DNA of 7,111 bases from Gammaproteobacteria bacterium (GCA_012270695.1 JAAXHV010000007.1:1-7111); one strand, 5' to 3'. Positions 1-6,456 are shown, counted from the stretch's first letter. Notes: generated by a model from the sequence alone, not told the origin. A program made the numbers and translations.

Positions 1-2276
1 GTGCTGGGTTGGCAGACCTGCATATTTTCCAGGGCGCACAATTGTAAAAAACGCTCCAGCCTGGCGGAAGAATGTTCCGGTCCCTGGCCATCATAGCCAT
101 GTGGGAGAAATACGGTAAGACCGCAAAACCTCCCCCATTTTACTTCGCATGAGCTGATGAACTGGTCGAACACAACCTGTGCGCCATTGGCAAAATCACC
201 GAACTGGGCCTCCCAGATCACCAGTGCATTCGGCTCGGCGCTGCTGTAACCATAGTCAAAGGCCAGTACGGCTTCTTCGGAAAGTGTTGAATTAATCACC
301 AGGAACGAAGGTTGTCCCTCCTTGAGATGCTGCAAGGGTAAATACTTCTCACCGTCATCCTGGTTATGGATGACGGCATGGCGGTGGAAAAAAGTTCCGC
401 GCCCGCTGTCCTGGCCGGATATCCGCACCGGGAAACCGGCATCCAGCAGCGCCGCATAGGCCAGGGTCTCCGCGTAACCCCAATCCATTTCCAGTTCGCC
501 GGCGCCCATTTTTTTTCGGTTCTCTATGATCCTCGATACGGTCGGATGCAGGTTGAAACGATCCGGAACAGTGGTGAAACCTTCAGTCAGTCTGGTCACC
601 GTTGCCGGGTGTATGGCTGTAATGACTTCCATGTCCCAGGAAGTATTTTTATACGGTTCGTAGTTGATTAAAAACCGCACATCGGCATTGCTTGCTTTGG
701 CGCCGGCCACACTACGGTTGGATTCCAATGAGGTGACATAGGACTTGGCAGCGGCCTTGATTTCATCCTCTGTAACGATTTTTTCCCGTACCAGGCGTGC
801 GGAATATATTTCCCTGATGTTCTTGAGTTCCCTGATTTTCCGGTACATGATAGGCTGGGTTGCAGCCGGTTCATCCGCTTCGCTGTGGCCGTGTCTGCGG
901 TAACATACCATGTCGATAACCACGTCTTTTTTAAATTCCATGCGGAAATCCAAGGCCAGTTTGGCAATGTGTACGACTGCTTCCGGGTCATCTCCATTGA
1001 CGTGAAAGATCGGCGCCTGCACCATCTTGGCAACGGCCGTGCAATACAGTGTTGAGCGTGAATCCAGGGGATCGCTTGTGGTAAAACCGATCTGGTTGTT
1101 GACGACGATATGGATAGTGCCGCCGGTGGAATAACCGCGAGTCTGAGACAGGTTGAACGTTTCCATCACCACGCCCTGGCCGGCGAAAGCCGCATCGCCG
1201 TGGATGAGGACAGGTAACACCTGGTTGCGGGATTTGTCGTGGCGCCGGTCCTGGCGGGCGCGCACGGAACCTTCCACAACCGGGTCGATAATCTCCAGGT
1301 GTGACGGGTTAAACGCCAGGGTCAAATGAATGGCGCCCCCCGGGGTTTGAATATCGGATGAATACCCCAGGTGATATTTTACGTCTCCGGAGCGGGTGTC
1401 TTCGGCGGCGGCTGTCTGGTTGCCGGCGCCCTCAAACTCACCGAACAATTCTCCGGGCAATTTGCCGATATTATTGATGAGTACGTTTATCCTGCCGCGG
1501 TGCGCCATGCCGATTACCACCTCGCGCACCCCGATTTCCCCACCCCACTGGACGACTTCATCAAGCAGTGGGATTAAGGCTTCACCCCCTTCCAGCGAGA
1601 AACGTTTTTGGCCCACGTATTTCCTGTGCAGGTATTGCTCCAGGGCATTGGCGGCGATAATACGTTCCAGGATCCGTTTTCTTTTCTCCGGCGGGAATTG
1701 GGGAGAACCCCTGGCTTCTTCCAGTCTTTTCTGGATCCAGCGCTTTTCCTTTGTTTCGTTCATGTACATGTATTCAGCGCCGATCGACCGGCAATAAGTG
1801 GTCTTGACGATATCGATTATCTCAGCCAGAGGCAGTTCATTGGGGGCAAACAGCGAACCCGTGTTAAATATTCGCCCCATGTCTTCATCGGTGAAATGAT
1901 AATAATCAGGATCCAGCTCGGGCACTTCCGGTCGTACATATTGTTTCAGGGGATCCAAATCGGCCTGTTGGTGACCGCGAAAGCGGTGCGCGTTGATCAG
2001 CTGTAATACCAAAGCCTGTTTCTTATTGTCCGTGTTAACGGCATCGGTTTGCGGCAACGCCGGGGTAGGCCCATTGCTGTCTTTTGCCGCCGGTTGCGGC
2101 GTCTCCCCTGTCGGCACGGAGGTAATCTCGGCTTCCGCGCTTTCCTGTTGCAGATTATCAAAGTATTCCCGCCATTCTGCGGCTACGCTGGCAGGGTTAT
2201 CCAGGTAGCGTTCATATATTTCTTCGATAAACGCGGTATTGGCGCTGTAAAGATGGGATGGTTCAGGCGTGCTCAT
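1..2276 (-). CDS. sucA: 2-oxoglutarate dehydrogenase E1 component, 5' part (3' end beyond the left edge)
   Basis: Thiamine-diphosphate-dependent E1 subunit of the cytoplasmic 2-oxoglutarate dehydrogenase complex; it decarboxylates 2-oxoglutarate and passes the succinyl group to the lipoyl E2 (SucB). I translated the minus strand by hand: 758 codons run from the ATG at 2276 to the edge with no stop. The family is usually about 930-950 residues, so roughly 80% is present. Residues 7-40 match the N-terminal E2-binding segment; residues 43-85 are a Pro/Ala/Glu-rich linker; then come RFRGHQQADLDPL, GMAHRGR (His259), HGDAAFAGQG (359-368, cofactor-binding Asp361), VNNQIGFTTSDP (Asn393/394), CYRRHGHSEADEP, SGQDSGRGTFFHRHAV and WEAQFGDFANGAQ, all E1o hallmarks that separate it from pyruvate dehydrogenase E1. 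The ribosome site is weak (CGGAAA about 5 bases upstream). sucB would be expected beyond the left edge. It is divergent from gltA. Confidence 0.97.
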   Translation of the reverse strand, partial: MSTPEPSHLYSANTAFIEEIYERYLDNPASVAAEWREYFDNLQQESAEAEITSVPTGETPQPAAKDSNGPTPALPQTDAVNTDNKKQALVLQLINAHRFRGHQQADLDPLKQYVRPEVPELDPDYYHFTDEDMGRIFNTGSLFAPNELPLAEIIDIVKTTYCRSIGAEYMYMNETKEKRWIQKRLEEARGSPQFPPEKRKRILERIIAANALEQYLHRKYVGQKRFSLEGGEALIPLLDEVVQWGGEIGVREVVIGMAHRGRINVLINNIGKLPGELFGEFEGAGNQTAAAEDTRSGDVKYHLGYSSDIQTPGGAIHLTLAFNPSHLEIIDPVVEGSVRARQDRRHDKSRNQVLPVLIHGDAAFAGQGVVMETFNLSQTRGYSTGGTIHIVVNNQIGFTTSDPLDSRSTLYCTAVAKMVQAPIFHVNGDDPEAVVHIAKLALDFRMEFKKDVVIDMVCYRRHGHSEADEPAATQPIMYRKIRELKNIREIYSARLVREKIVTEDEIKAAAKSYVTSLESNRSVAGAKASNADVRFLINYEPYKNTSWDMEVITAIHPATVTRLTEGFTTVPDRFNLHPTVSRIIENRKKMGAGELEMDWGYAETLAYAALLDAGFPVRISGQDSGRGTFFHRHAVIHNQDDGEKYLPLQHLKEGQPSFLVINSTLSEEAVLAFDYGYSSAEPNALVIWEAQFGDFANGAQVVFDQFISSCEVKWGRFCGLTVFLPHGYDGQGPEHSSARLERFLQLCALENMQVCQPS

Positions 2277-2363
2277 CGTTTTTCCGCGTTTCTGCCATAG
2301 TTTTGTCTGATATTTTCGGGAGTTGTGCGCAATTTTTCACTCTGATACACGAGATAAGGCGAG

Positions 2364-2392
2364 ATTATATGACAACTTCTTGAAATTATCCA
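2364..2392 (-). promoter_or_regulatory. Candidate sigma-70 promoter for sucA
   Basis: On the minus strand a perfect TATAAT (2369-2364) is preceded by TGGATA (2392-2387, 4 of 6 consensus bases) with a 17-base spacer. Transcription would start near 2357, giving a leader of about 80 bases before the sucA ATG. The spacer contains most of a 16-base sequence that recurs inside mdh. Inferred from consensus match only. Confidence 0.6.
2372..2387 (+). repeat. 16-base direct repeat, copy 1 (sucA promoter spacer)
   Basis: ACAACTTCTTGAAATT occurs here and again, identically and in the same orientation, at 3965-3980 inside mdh. The flanking bases differ on both sides. This copy covers the spacer and touches the -35 element of the candidate sucA promoter. 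The match is directly visible; any function is unknown and chance is possible. Confidence 0.5.
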
Positions 2393-2419
2393 TGAACACT
2401 TCCGTAACATACTAAACTA

Positions 2420-2436
2420 TAAGATGTTTTATCTTA
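2420..2436. repeat. Inverted repeat in the sucA/gltA divergent region, possible operator
   Basis: TAAGAT (2420-2425) and ATCTTA (2431-2436) form perfect 6-base arms around a 5-base spacer GTTTT. It lies about 28 bases upstream of the candidate sucA -35 element and about 40 bases upstream of the candidate gltA -35, a sensible place for a shared regulator. I do not recognise the motif as a known binding site, and a short AT-rich dyad like this can arise by chance. Confidence 0.35.
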
Positions 2437-2475
2437 CAAACGGATTTTAACCGAGGCGGACTTGAACATATTGAC

Positions 2476-2503
2476 TTGCGGTATGCTCCCATAGATGTAT
2501 GCT
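2476..2503 (+). promoter_or_regulatory. Candidate promoter for gltA-mdh
   Basis: TTGCGG (2476-2481) and TATGCT (2498-2503, 4 of 6 consensus bases) are 16 bases apart. A better -35 sequence, TTGACT (2471-2476), overlaps but has no good -10 at 17 bases. TATGCT also occurs at 2482-2487, so GTATGCT is repeated 16 bases apart. A start near 2510 would give a leader of about 50 bases. Weak, consensus-based call. Confidence 0.35.
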
Positions 2504-2547
2504 AGAAACATAACATAAAAATAAAGTTGCAAATTCCCCCTGTAGAT

Positions 2548-2552
2548 GGAGG
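2548..2552 (+). promoter_or_regulatory. Ribosome binding site that fixes the gltA start
   Basis: GGAGG lies 7 bases before the ATG at 2560. It decides against the in-frame TTG at 2527, which would add 11 residues absent from the usual family N-terminus and has no such site upstream. Confidence 0.8.
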
Positions 2553-2559
2553 CGGTTTC

Positions 2560-3849
2560 ATGACGCGTACAGTTACAATTACCGATAATAAAACCGGCAG
2601 ACAACTCGAGTGCCCGGTCTCTGAGGGCACTTACGGTCCTCCGGTTATTAATACCCAATCCCTGTACAAGGAACTGGGTATGTTTACCTTGGATCCGGGT
2701 TACGCGACAACAGCTAGTTGCCGCAGCGCGATTACCTACCTGGATGGCGAGAAAGGGATACTGTTACACCGCGGCTACCCGATAGAACAACTGGCACAGA
2801 ACAGCACCTTCCTGGAAGTGGTCTATTTGTTGATCCACGGTGAATTACCAACCCGGCAGCAGATGGATGAGTGGGATCATTCCATAAAAATGCACATGAT
2901 GACTCACGAGCACCTCGCCCGGTTTTACTCAGCCTATCGCTATGACGCGCACCCCATGTCGATCATGGCGGGTGTGACCAGCGCTATCGCGTCGTACTAC
3001 CATGATCGTACAGATATCAGCGATCCTGATAACAGATTGATTACTGCCAGGCGCGTAGTCGCCAAGATTCCCAACGTGGCGTCCAAATGCTACCGCTACG
3101 CTTCCGGCCTGCCTTTTGTCTATCCCGATAATTCACGCAGTTATATAGAAAATTTTATGTACATGACGTTTTCATGGCCTACGGAAGACTATGAACCACC
3201 GGCAGTTGCCATACGCGCCCTGGATCTCCTGTTTATCCTGCATGCCGACCACGAACAGAATGCCAGCACCTCGACCGTGCGTCTGGCCGGCAGCTCAGAG
3301 GCCAATCCGTTTGCCTGTGTTGCCGCAGGTATTACAACTCTGTGGGGCAAATCCCATGGAGGCGCCAACGAGGCCGTGATCCGTATGCTGGAGGAAATAG
3401 GCAATCCATCCAACGTTCCGAAATACGTTGCTAAGGCAAAAGACAAGAACGACCCCTTCAGGTTGATGGGCTTCGGGCACCGGGTCTACAAGAACTACGA
3501 CCCCAGGGCAATAATCATTCGTGAAGCATGCCATGACTTATTGGATGAAATGAACCTGAACCAGCCCTTGTTTGAAATAGCCATGGAACTGGAACGGATA
3601 GCCCTGGAAGATGAATATTTTATCGAGCGCAAACTGTATCCCAACGTTGATTTTTATTCAGGTCTGATCTACCAGGCCCTGCGTATTCCCGCGTCCATGT
3701 TTACGGTGATGTTCGCCCTGGCGCGCAGCGCCGGCTGGATTGCCCAGTGGATGGAATTGATGGAGGATAAGGATTTTCGCATCGGTCGTCCGCGCCAGTT
3801 GTATATCGGCGAAAAATCCCGCGATTACGTACCCATTGGGGAGAGGTGA
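2560..3849 (+). CDS. gltA: Citrate synthase, type II (hexameric)
   Basis: Condenses oxaloacetate and acetyl-CoA to citrate, the entry step of the TCA cycle, in the cytoplasm. The product is 429 residues, close to the 427 of E. coli GltA. The type II signatures are clear: HADHEQNASTSTVR, the catalytic His266 in KSHGGANEAV, His307 in MGFGHRVYKNYDPRA, and Asp364 in PNVDFYSG. All three sit at the E. coli catalytic numbers (264, 305, 362) plus 2, so the alignment is gap-free there. At positions equivalent to the E. coli NADH-regulatory site, Tyr147, Arg165, Lys169, Asn191 and His112 are kept, but Met111, Met113 and Thr208 replace Arg109, Thr111 and Cys206. The start at 2560 is set by a GGAGG site. 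mdh begins 2 bases after the stop, so the two are almost certainly co-transcribed. Confidence 0.98.
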   Translation: MTRTVTITDNKTGRQLECPVSEGTYGPPVINTQSLYKELGMFTLDPGYATTASCRSAITYLDGEKGILLHRGYPIEQLAQNSTFLEVVYLLIHGELPTRQQMDEWDHSIKMHMMTHEHLARFYSAYRYDAHPMSIMAGVTSAIASYYHDRTDISDPDNRLITARRVVAKIPNVASKCYRYASGLPFVYPDNSRSYIENFMYMTFSWPTEDYEPPAVAIRALDLLFILHADHEQNASTSTVRLAGSSEANPFACVAAGITTLWGKSHGGANEAVIRMLEEIGNPSNVPKYVAKAKDKNDPFRLMGFGHRVYKNYDPRAIIIREACHDLLDEMNLNQPLFEIAMELERIALEDEYFIERKLYPNVDFYSGLIYQALRIPASMFTVMFALARSAGWIAQWMELMEDKDFRIGRPRQLYIGEKSRDYVPIGER

Positions 3850-3851
3850 GC

Positions 3852-4829
3852 ATGAAACCCCCGGTACGAGTTGCCGTCACCGGCGCTGCCGGTCAAATCG
3901 GCTATGCCTTGTTGTTCCGGGTTGCCGCCGGAGAGTTTCTGGGCAGGGATCAACCGGTGATTTTACAACTTCTTGAAATTCCTCCCGCATTGCCGGCATT
4001 GGACGGGGTGGTCATGGAATTGGATGATTGCGCGTTTGCAACGCTGGCCGGTGTGGTGACCACCTCTGATCCTGATGTTGCGTTCAGGGATGCAGATTTT
4101 GCCTTCCTGGTCGGGGCAAAACCGCGCGGAGCCGGAATGGAGCGTGCAGACCTGTTGTTGAGCAATGCCGAAATCTTCAACGTACAGGGCAGGGCGCTGA
4201 ATGATCATGCAAGTCGTGACGTTAAAGTCCTCGTTATTGGCAACCCGGCCAATACGAATGCCCTGATTACCCTGAAAAATGCGCCCGATCTGGACCCGTG
4301 CCAGATCATGGCGATGATGCGTCTTGACCATAACAGGGCGCTGGCAATGCTTGCCGCCCGGGTTCAGTGCCCGGTAGACCTTATCCGTAAACTGACCGTC
4401 TGGGGGAATCATTCAACCACGCAATACCCGGATCTGCATCATGCCCTGGTGGATAAAAAACCGGCAATGGATCTGGTCGAACAGAGCTGGTATGAAAATG
4501 ACTTTATTCCCGGAGTGGCAAAGCGCGGCGCCGAAATTATCAAGGCCCGGGGCGCATCCAGCGCCGCATCTGCGGCAAACGCCATCCTCGACCATAGCCG
4601 TGACTGGGTACTCGGCACCCCTGAACATGACTGGACCAGTATGGCTGTCGCTACCGATGGGTCATACGGTATTCAGGAAGGCCTTGTTTATTCCTTGCCG
4701 GTTGCCTGTGCCGGTGGTGGGTATGAGATAATCCAAGGGCTGGATATCAATGAATTCAGCAGGGCAAAGATGGCGGAAACGCAGGCGGAACTGGAACAGG
4801 AAAGAGACGCGATCAAGCATTTGTTTTAA
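3852..4829 (+). CDS. mdh: NAD-dependent malate dehydrogenase (cytosolic type)
   Basis: Interconverts malate and oxaloacetate with NAD; it supplies the oxaloacetate used by GltA, encoded directly upstream. The protein has 325 residues, as usual for this class. Visible elements: the dinucleotide loop GAAGQIG (11-17); Glu42 in LLEIP, the acidic residue that favours NAD over NADP; substrate-binding Arg92 and Arg98 in AKPRGAGMER; NPANTNA; Arg157 and Asp159 in MMRLDHNRA; catalytic His187 in WGNHSTTQYPD. This is the LDH/MDH-superfamily type related to eukaryotic cytosolic MDH, not the 312-residue enterobacterial type. I chose the ATG at 3852 because GGGGAG lies 8 bases upstream. A GTG at 3846 overlapping the gltA stop is in frame but has that site only 2 bases away. 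No separate promoter is evident, and translational coupling with gltA is likely. Confidence 0.96.
   Translation: MKPPVRVAVTGAAGQIGYALLFRVAAGEFLGRDQPVILQLLEIPPALPALDGVVMELDDCAFATLAGVVTTSDPDVAFRDADFAFLVGAKPRGAGMERADLLLSNAEIFNVQGRALNDHASRDVKVLVIGNPANTNALITLKNAPDLDPCQIMAMMRLDHNRALAMLAARVQCPVDLIRKLTVWGNHSTTQYPDLHHALVDKKPAMDLVEQSWYENDFIPGVAKRGAEIIKARGASSAASAANAILDHSRDWVLGTPEHDWTSMAVATDGSYGIQEGLVYSLPVACAGGGYEIIQGLDINEFSRAKMAETQAELEQERDAIKHLF
3965..3980 (+). repeat. 16-base direct repeat, copy 2 (inside mdh)
   Basis: Identical to 2372-2387. Here it encodes the QLLEI stretch around NAD-selecting Glu42, so this copy is explained by coding constraint; the identity to the promoter-region copy is not. 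Confidence 0.5.
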
Positions 4830-4895
4830 TGGGACAACGTACTGACCCTGCAGTTGCAGGTTGCCGTCCCCGGTAATCTGTGTTAAGAATAATAA

Positions 4896-4922
4896 GGAAC
4901 CTCTGAGACAACCAGAGGTTCT
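4896..4922 (+). terminator. Probable terminator of the gltA-mdh operon
   Basis: A 10-base-pair stem (4896-4905 with 4913-4922, one G-U pair at the base, core AACCTCTG/CAGAGGTT) closes a 7-base loop. A T-rich but interrupted tract follows (TCTGTTGTTT). It lies 67 bases after the mdh stop and 30 bases before rppH. The broken T tract makes it a moderate rather than strong intrinsic terminator, so some read-through into rppH is possible. Confidence 0.65.
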
Positions 4923-4951
4923 CTGTTGTTTGCGCTGGTGTTACCAATCAC

Positions 4952-5461
4952 ATGGTCCGAATACGTTCACAAATTGATGCAGACGGCTTTCGCGCTAACG
5001 TGGCGATCGTGTTGTTCAACCATGAGCACCGCCTGTTCTGGGCAAAGCGGGTGGGAATGGATGCCTGGCAGTTTCCCCAGGGCGGCATCAGACCGGACGA
5101 ATCTGCTGAAGCGGCCATGTTCAGGGAGTTGTATGAGGAAGTCGGGCTGTTGCCTGAACACGTGGAAGTGGTTGGAGTCAGCCGGGATTGGTTTCAATAC
5201 AGGCTACCGAAAAAATACATCCGGCGTCATGTCAGGCCGCTCTGCATCGGTCAGAAACAACGCTGGTACCTGCTTAAACTGACAGGTGATGAAAGCAACG
5301 TCAACCTGGCCTCAAGCCGGCGCCCGGAATTTGACCACTGGCGCTGGGTAGACTTCTCTGAGCCTGCCAGAAGCGTCGTGTTCTTTAAAAGAGACGTCTA
5401 TAAACGCGCATTGGCGGAACTGAAACCGCTGATGAAAGTGCAGTCTCTATATGAAGGTTAA
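4952..5461 (+). CDS. rppH: RNA pyrophosphohydrolase (Nudix hydrolase)
   Basis: Converts the 5'-triphosphate end of mRNAs to a monophosphate, which triggers RNase E-dependent decay; cytoplasmic. The product is 169 residues, near the 176 of E. coli RppH. The Nudix box spans residues 44-66 and fits GX5EX7REUXEEXGU exactly, with metal-binding Glu59, Glu62 and Glu63. Glu126 in PEFDHWRW corresponds to the E. coli catalytic Glu120. Further family motifs are WQFPQGGI, LPKKYIRR, CIGQKQRWYLL and FKRDVYKR. The start at 4952 adds about 7 residues before the IDADGFRANV segment at which E. coli RppH begins. No clear Shine-Dalgarno sequence precedes it and no better in-frame start is seen, so the exact start is less certain than the identity. 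It converges on the small minus-strand gene with only 8 bases between stops. Confidence 0.95.
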   Translation: MVRIRSQIDADGFRANVAIVLFNHEHRLFWAKRVGMDAWQFPQGGIRPDESAEAAMFRELYEEVGLLPEHVEVVGVSRDWFQYRLPKKYIRRHVRPLCIGQKQRWYLLKLTGDESNVNLASSRRPEFDHWRWVDFSEPARSVVFFKRDVYKRALAELKPLMKVQSLYEG

Positions 5462-5476
5462 TTAACGAATTAATCT
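5455..5476. repeat. AT-rich hairpin spanning two convergent stop codons
   Basis: TTAATT (5458-5463) and AATTAA (5468-5473) pair around AACG, and the stem can extend to 9 pairs with one G-U (5455-5463 with 5468-5476). Both the rppH stop (5459-5461) and the stop of the minus-strand gene (5470-5472) lie inside it. There is no T tract on either side, and the stem is AT-rich, so at best it is a weak bidirectional terminator. Confidence 0.35.
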
Positions 5477-5829
5477 CCCTGGTTCGACTTCTCCATCATC
5501 AGCAACGGCAACAGGCGACGGATGGCCCGGTTCTTTATCCGCACGACGGCGCCCATATAAAAATCGGGATTGACCCCACTCTCAGTCAATGCGGTTTCCA
5601 GGTCAGCCAGGATTGAACTGCAGGTCTCGGCTGCATTGCCTGCGACTACGCGAATATCCGCACTGGATGCCAAATTCTCCCGTCCGTCCTTCTGCAAACA
5701 ACTTGTATACGCCAGGTTTGCTTCGGCCATCAATTTCATTTCTATGCTGTCAAATGAGTTTCTCAGCGGCGTTTCAGCAAATGCCGTGACGCCGACAAAA
5801 TACAGAAATATCATTAATCCATATTTCAT
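5470..5829 (-). CDS. Small exported protein of unknown function
   Basis: I do not recognise this family. The product is 119 residues. Residues 1-18 look like a Sec signal peptide: Lys2, a hydrophobic run GLMIFLYFVGV, then AFA before Glu19, a good AXA signal peptidase I site. The mature part, about 101 residues, is mostly polar and probably helical, with exactly two cysteines (Cys44 in YTSCLQ, Cys70 in AETCSS) that could form a periplasmic disulfide. It ends with a basic segment (RIKNRAIRR) and a short hydrophobic stretch (LLPLLMM). I chose the ATG at 5829 because it puts the signal peptide at the N-terminus; the ribosome site is poor (TGGA only 2 bases before the ATG). In-frame starts at 5871 and 5931 add a non-conserved-looking stretch and overlap a hairpin or dps. 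It follows dps by 52 bases on the same strand. Confidence 0.75.
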   Translation of the reverse strand: MKYGLMIFLYFVGVTAFAETPLRNSFDSIEMKLMAEANLAYTSCLQKDGRENLASSADIRVVAGNAAETCSSILADLETALTESGVNPDFYMGAVVRIKNRAIRRLLPLLMMEKSNQGD

Positions 5830-5843
5830 GGTCCAGTGTAACA

Positions 5844-5869
5844 GGGTGACGGAATTCAATTCCGTCCCC
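5844..5869 (-). terminator. Strong hairpin between dps and the small exported protein gene (possible terminator or attenuator)
   Basis: The near-palindrome GACGGAATTCAATTCCGTC (5848-5866) folds as a 7-pair stem with a 5-base loop. It extends by three more G-C pairs (5844-5846 with 5867-5869) past a single bulged T at 5847. Read in the dps direction it begins 12 bases after the dps stop. No T tract follows (ACCCTGTTACACT), so it is not a classical intrinsic terminator. It may protect the dps mRNA 3' end, attenuate the downstream gene, or assist Rho-independent pausing. Confidence 0.55.
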
Positions 5870-5881
5870 ATGCGTACGGCG

Positions 5882-6358
5882 CTAACCATGATCTTCGAGC
5901 AAACTGCGCAACATCCAGGCGTTTTTCTCATGTATTTGCATACGTTGCGTCAACAGGTCCGCCGAGGGTTCATCATTGGCGCTTTCCACTACCGGGAAAA
6001 CACTCCTGGCCGTTCTGACGACGGCCTCCTGACCCTGGACCAGTTGTCTTATCATCTCTTGCGCGCCGGGCACTCCGGTTTCCTCGGGGATCGAAGATAA
6101 CCGGCTGAATTGCTGGTAAGACCCGGGGGCCGCGACCCCCAGTGCCCTGATACGCTCTGCGATTTCATCCACTGCTGTTGCCAGTTCCGTATAGTGCTGC
6201 TCGAACAGGGTATGCAAGGTAGAGAACATCGGGCCGGTCACGTTCCAGTGAAAATTATGCGTCTTGAGATACAGTGTATAGCTGTCGGCCAGTAACCTGG
6301 ACAAACCTTCAGCTATCTGTTGCCGGTGATCTTCGGAAATACCAATATCTATCTGCAT
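5882..6358 (-). CDS. dps: Dps-family mini-ferritin
   Basis: Forms a dodecameric shell that oxidises Fe(II), typically with hydrogen peroxide, and stores it, limiting Fenton damage. The product has 158 residues, normal for Dps. The ferritin-like core is clear: THNFHWNVTGP, LHTLFEQHY, and VDEIAERIRALG. Ferroxidase ligands His37, His49, Asp64 and Glu68 have the same spacing as E. coli His51, His63, Asp78 and Glu82; Glu53 takes the place of Asp67. The N-terminus is short and lacks the lysine-rich tail that E. coli Dps uses to bind DNA, and the C-terminus ends in an acidic LEDHG, so iron detoxification without strong DNA binding is likely (inference). The start at 6358 is fixed by AGGAGG 5 bases upstream; the in-frame start at 6490 is rejected. 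It is divergent from the membrane protein gene. Confidence 0.93.
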   Translation of the reverse strand: MQIDIGISEDHRQQIAEGLSRLLADSYTLYLKTHNFHWNVTGPMFSTLHTLFEQHYTELATAVDEIAERIRALGVAAPGSYQQFSRLSSIPEETGVPGAQEMIRQLVQGQEAVVRTARSVFPVVESANDEPSADLLTQRMQIHEKNAWMLRSLLEDHG

Positions 6359-6363
6359 GTTAT

Positions 6364-6369
6364 CCTCCT
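6364..6369 (-). promoter_or_regulatory. Ribosome binding site of dps
   Basis: A full AGGAGG on the minus strand lies 5 bases before the ATG at 6358. It is the strongest ribosome site in the window and settles the start of dps against the 44-codon upstream extension. Confidence 0.9.
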
Positions 6370-6394
6370 GTCTGGTAACGTGTTTGTCAGAAAC

Positions 6395-6401
6395 AGCATA
6401 G
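6395..6401 (-). promoter_or_regulatory. Candidate -10 element for dps (sigma-S-like)
   Basis: The minus strand reads CGCTATGCTG across this site, resembling the extended -10 (C-TATACT) used by sigma-S holoenzyme; E. coli dps is known to be sigma-S dependent in stationary phase. A well-spaced -35 is not visible, which sigma-S promoters tolerate. The leader would be about 30 bases. Another AT-rich option, TATATT (6410-6405), lies just upstream. Confidence 0.3.
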
Positions 6402-6456
6402 CGTAATATACCTGAAATAAACCAGAACTGTTTCAATACAACGTCGCTGGTTTTCA

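Noticed and set aside
366..2300. Several open frames on both strands inside 366-2300 (for example 668-1033 minus and 1396-1797 plus)
   Set aside because: All lie in other frames of the continuous 758-codon sucA reading frame and show no family motifs.
2527..2559. TTG at 2527 as the start of gltA
   Set aside because: The ATG at 2560 has GGAGG at ideal spacing and matches the normal citrate synthase N-terminus and length.
3846..3851. GTG at 3846 as the start of mdh, overlapping the gltA stop
   Set aside because: The only good ribosome site would be 2 bases from it, while it is 8 bases from the ATG at 3852. It changes the protein by just two residues and cannot be fully excluded.
3963..4412. 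149-codon minus-strand open frame inside mdh
   Set aside because: It is antisense to highly conserved mdh coding sequence, with no signature of its own.
4850..4862. CTGCAGTTGCAG as a second terminator after mdh
   Set aside because: The arms are 5 bases around a 2-base gap, too tight to fold as a useful hairpin, and no T tract follows.
5830..5931. Longer starts (5871 or 5931) for the small exported protein
   Set aside because: They bury the signal peptide inside the protein, lack ribosome sites, and run through the hairpin or into dps.
5570..6100. 176-codon plus-strand open frame antisense to dps and the exported protein gene
   Set aside because: It covers the conserved dps C-terminal half and the dps intergenic hairpin, and shows no recognisable motif. 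The minus-strand frame carries the Dps ferroxidase motifs.
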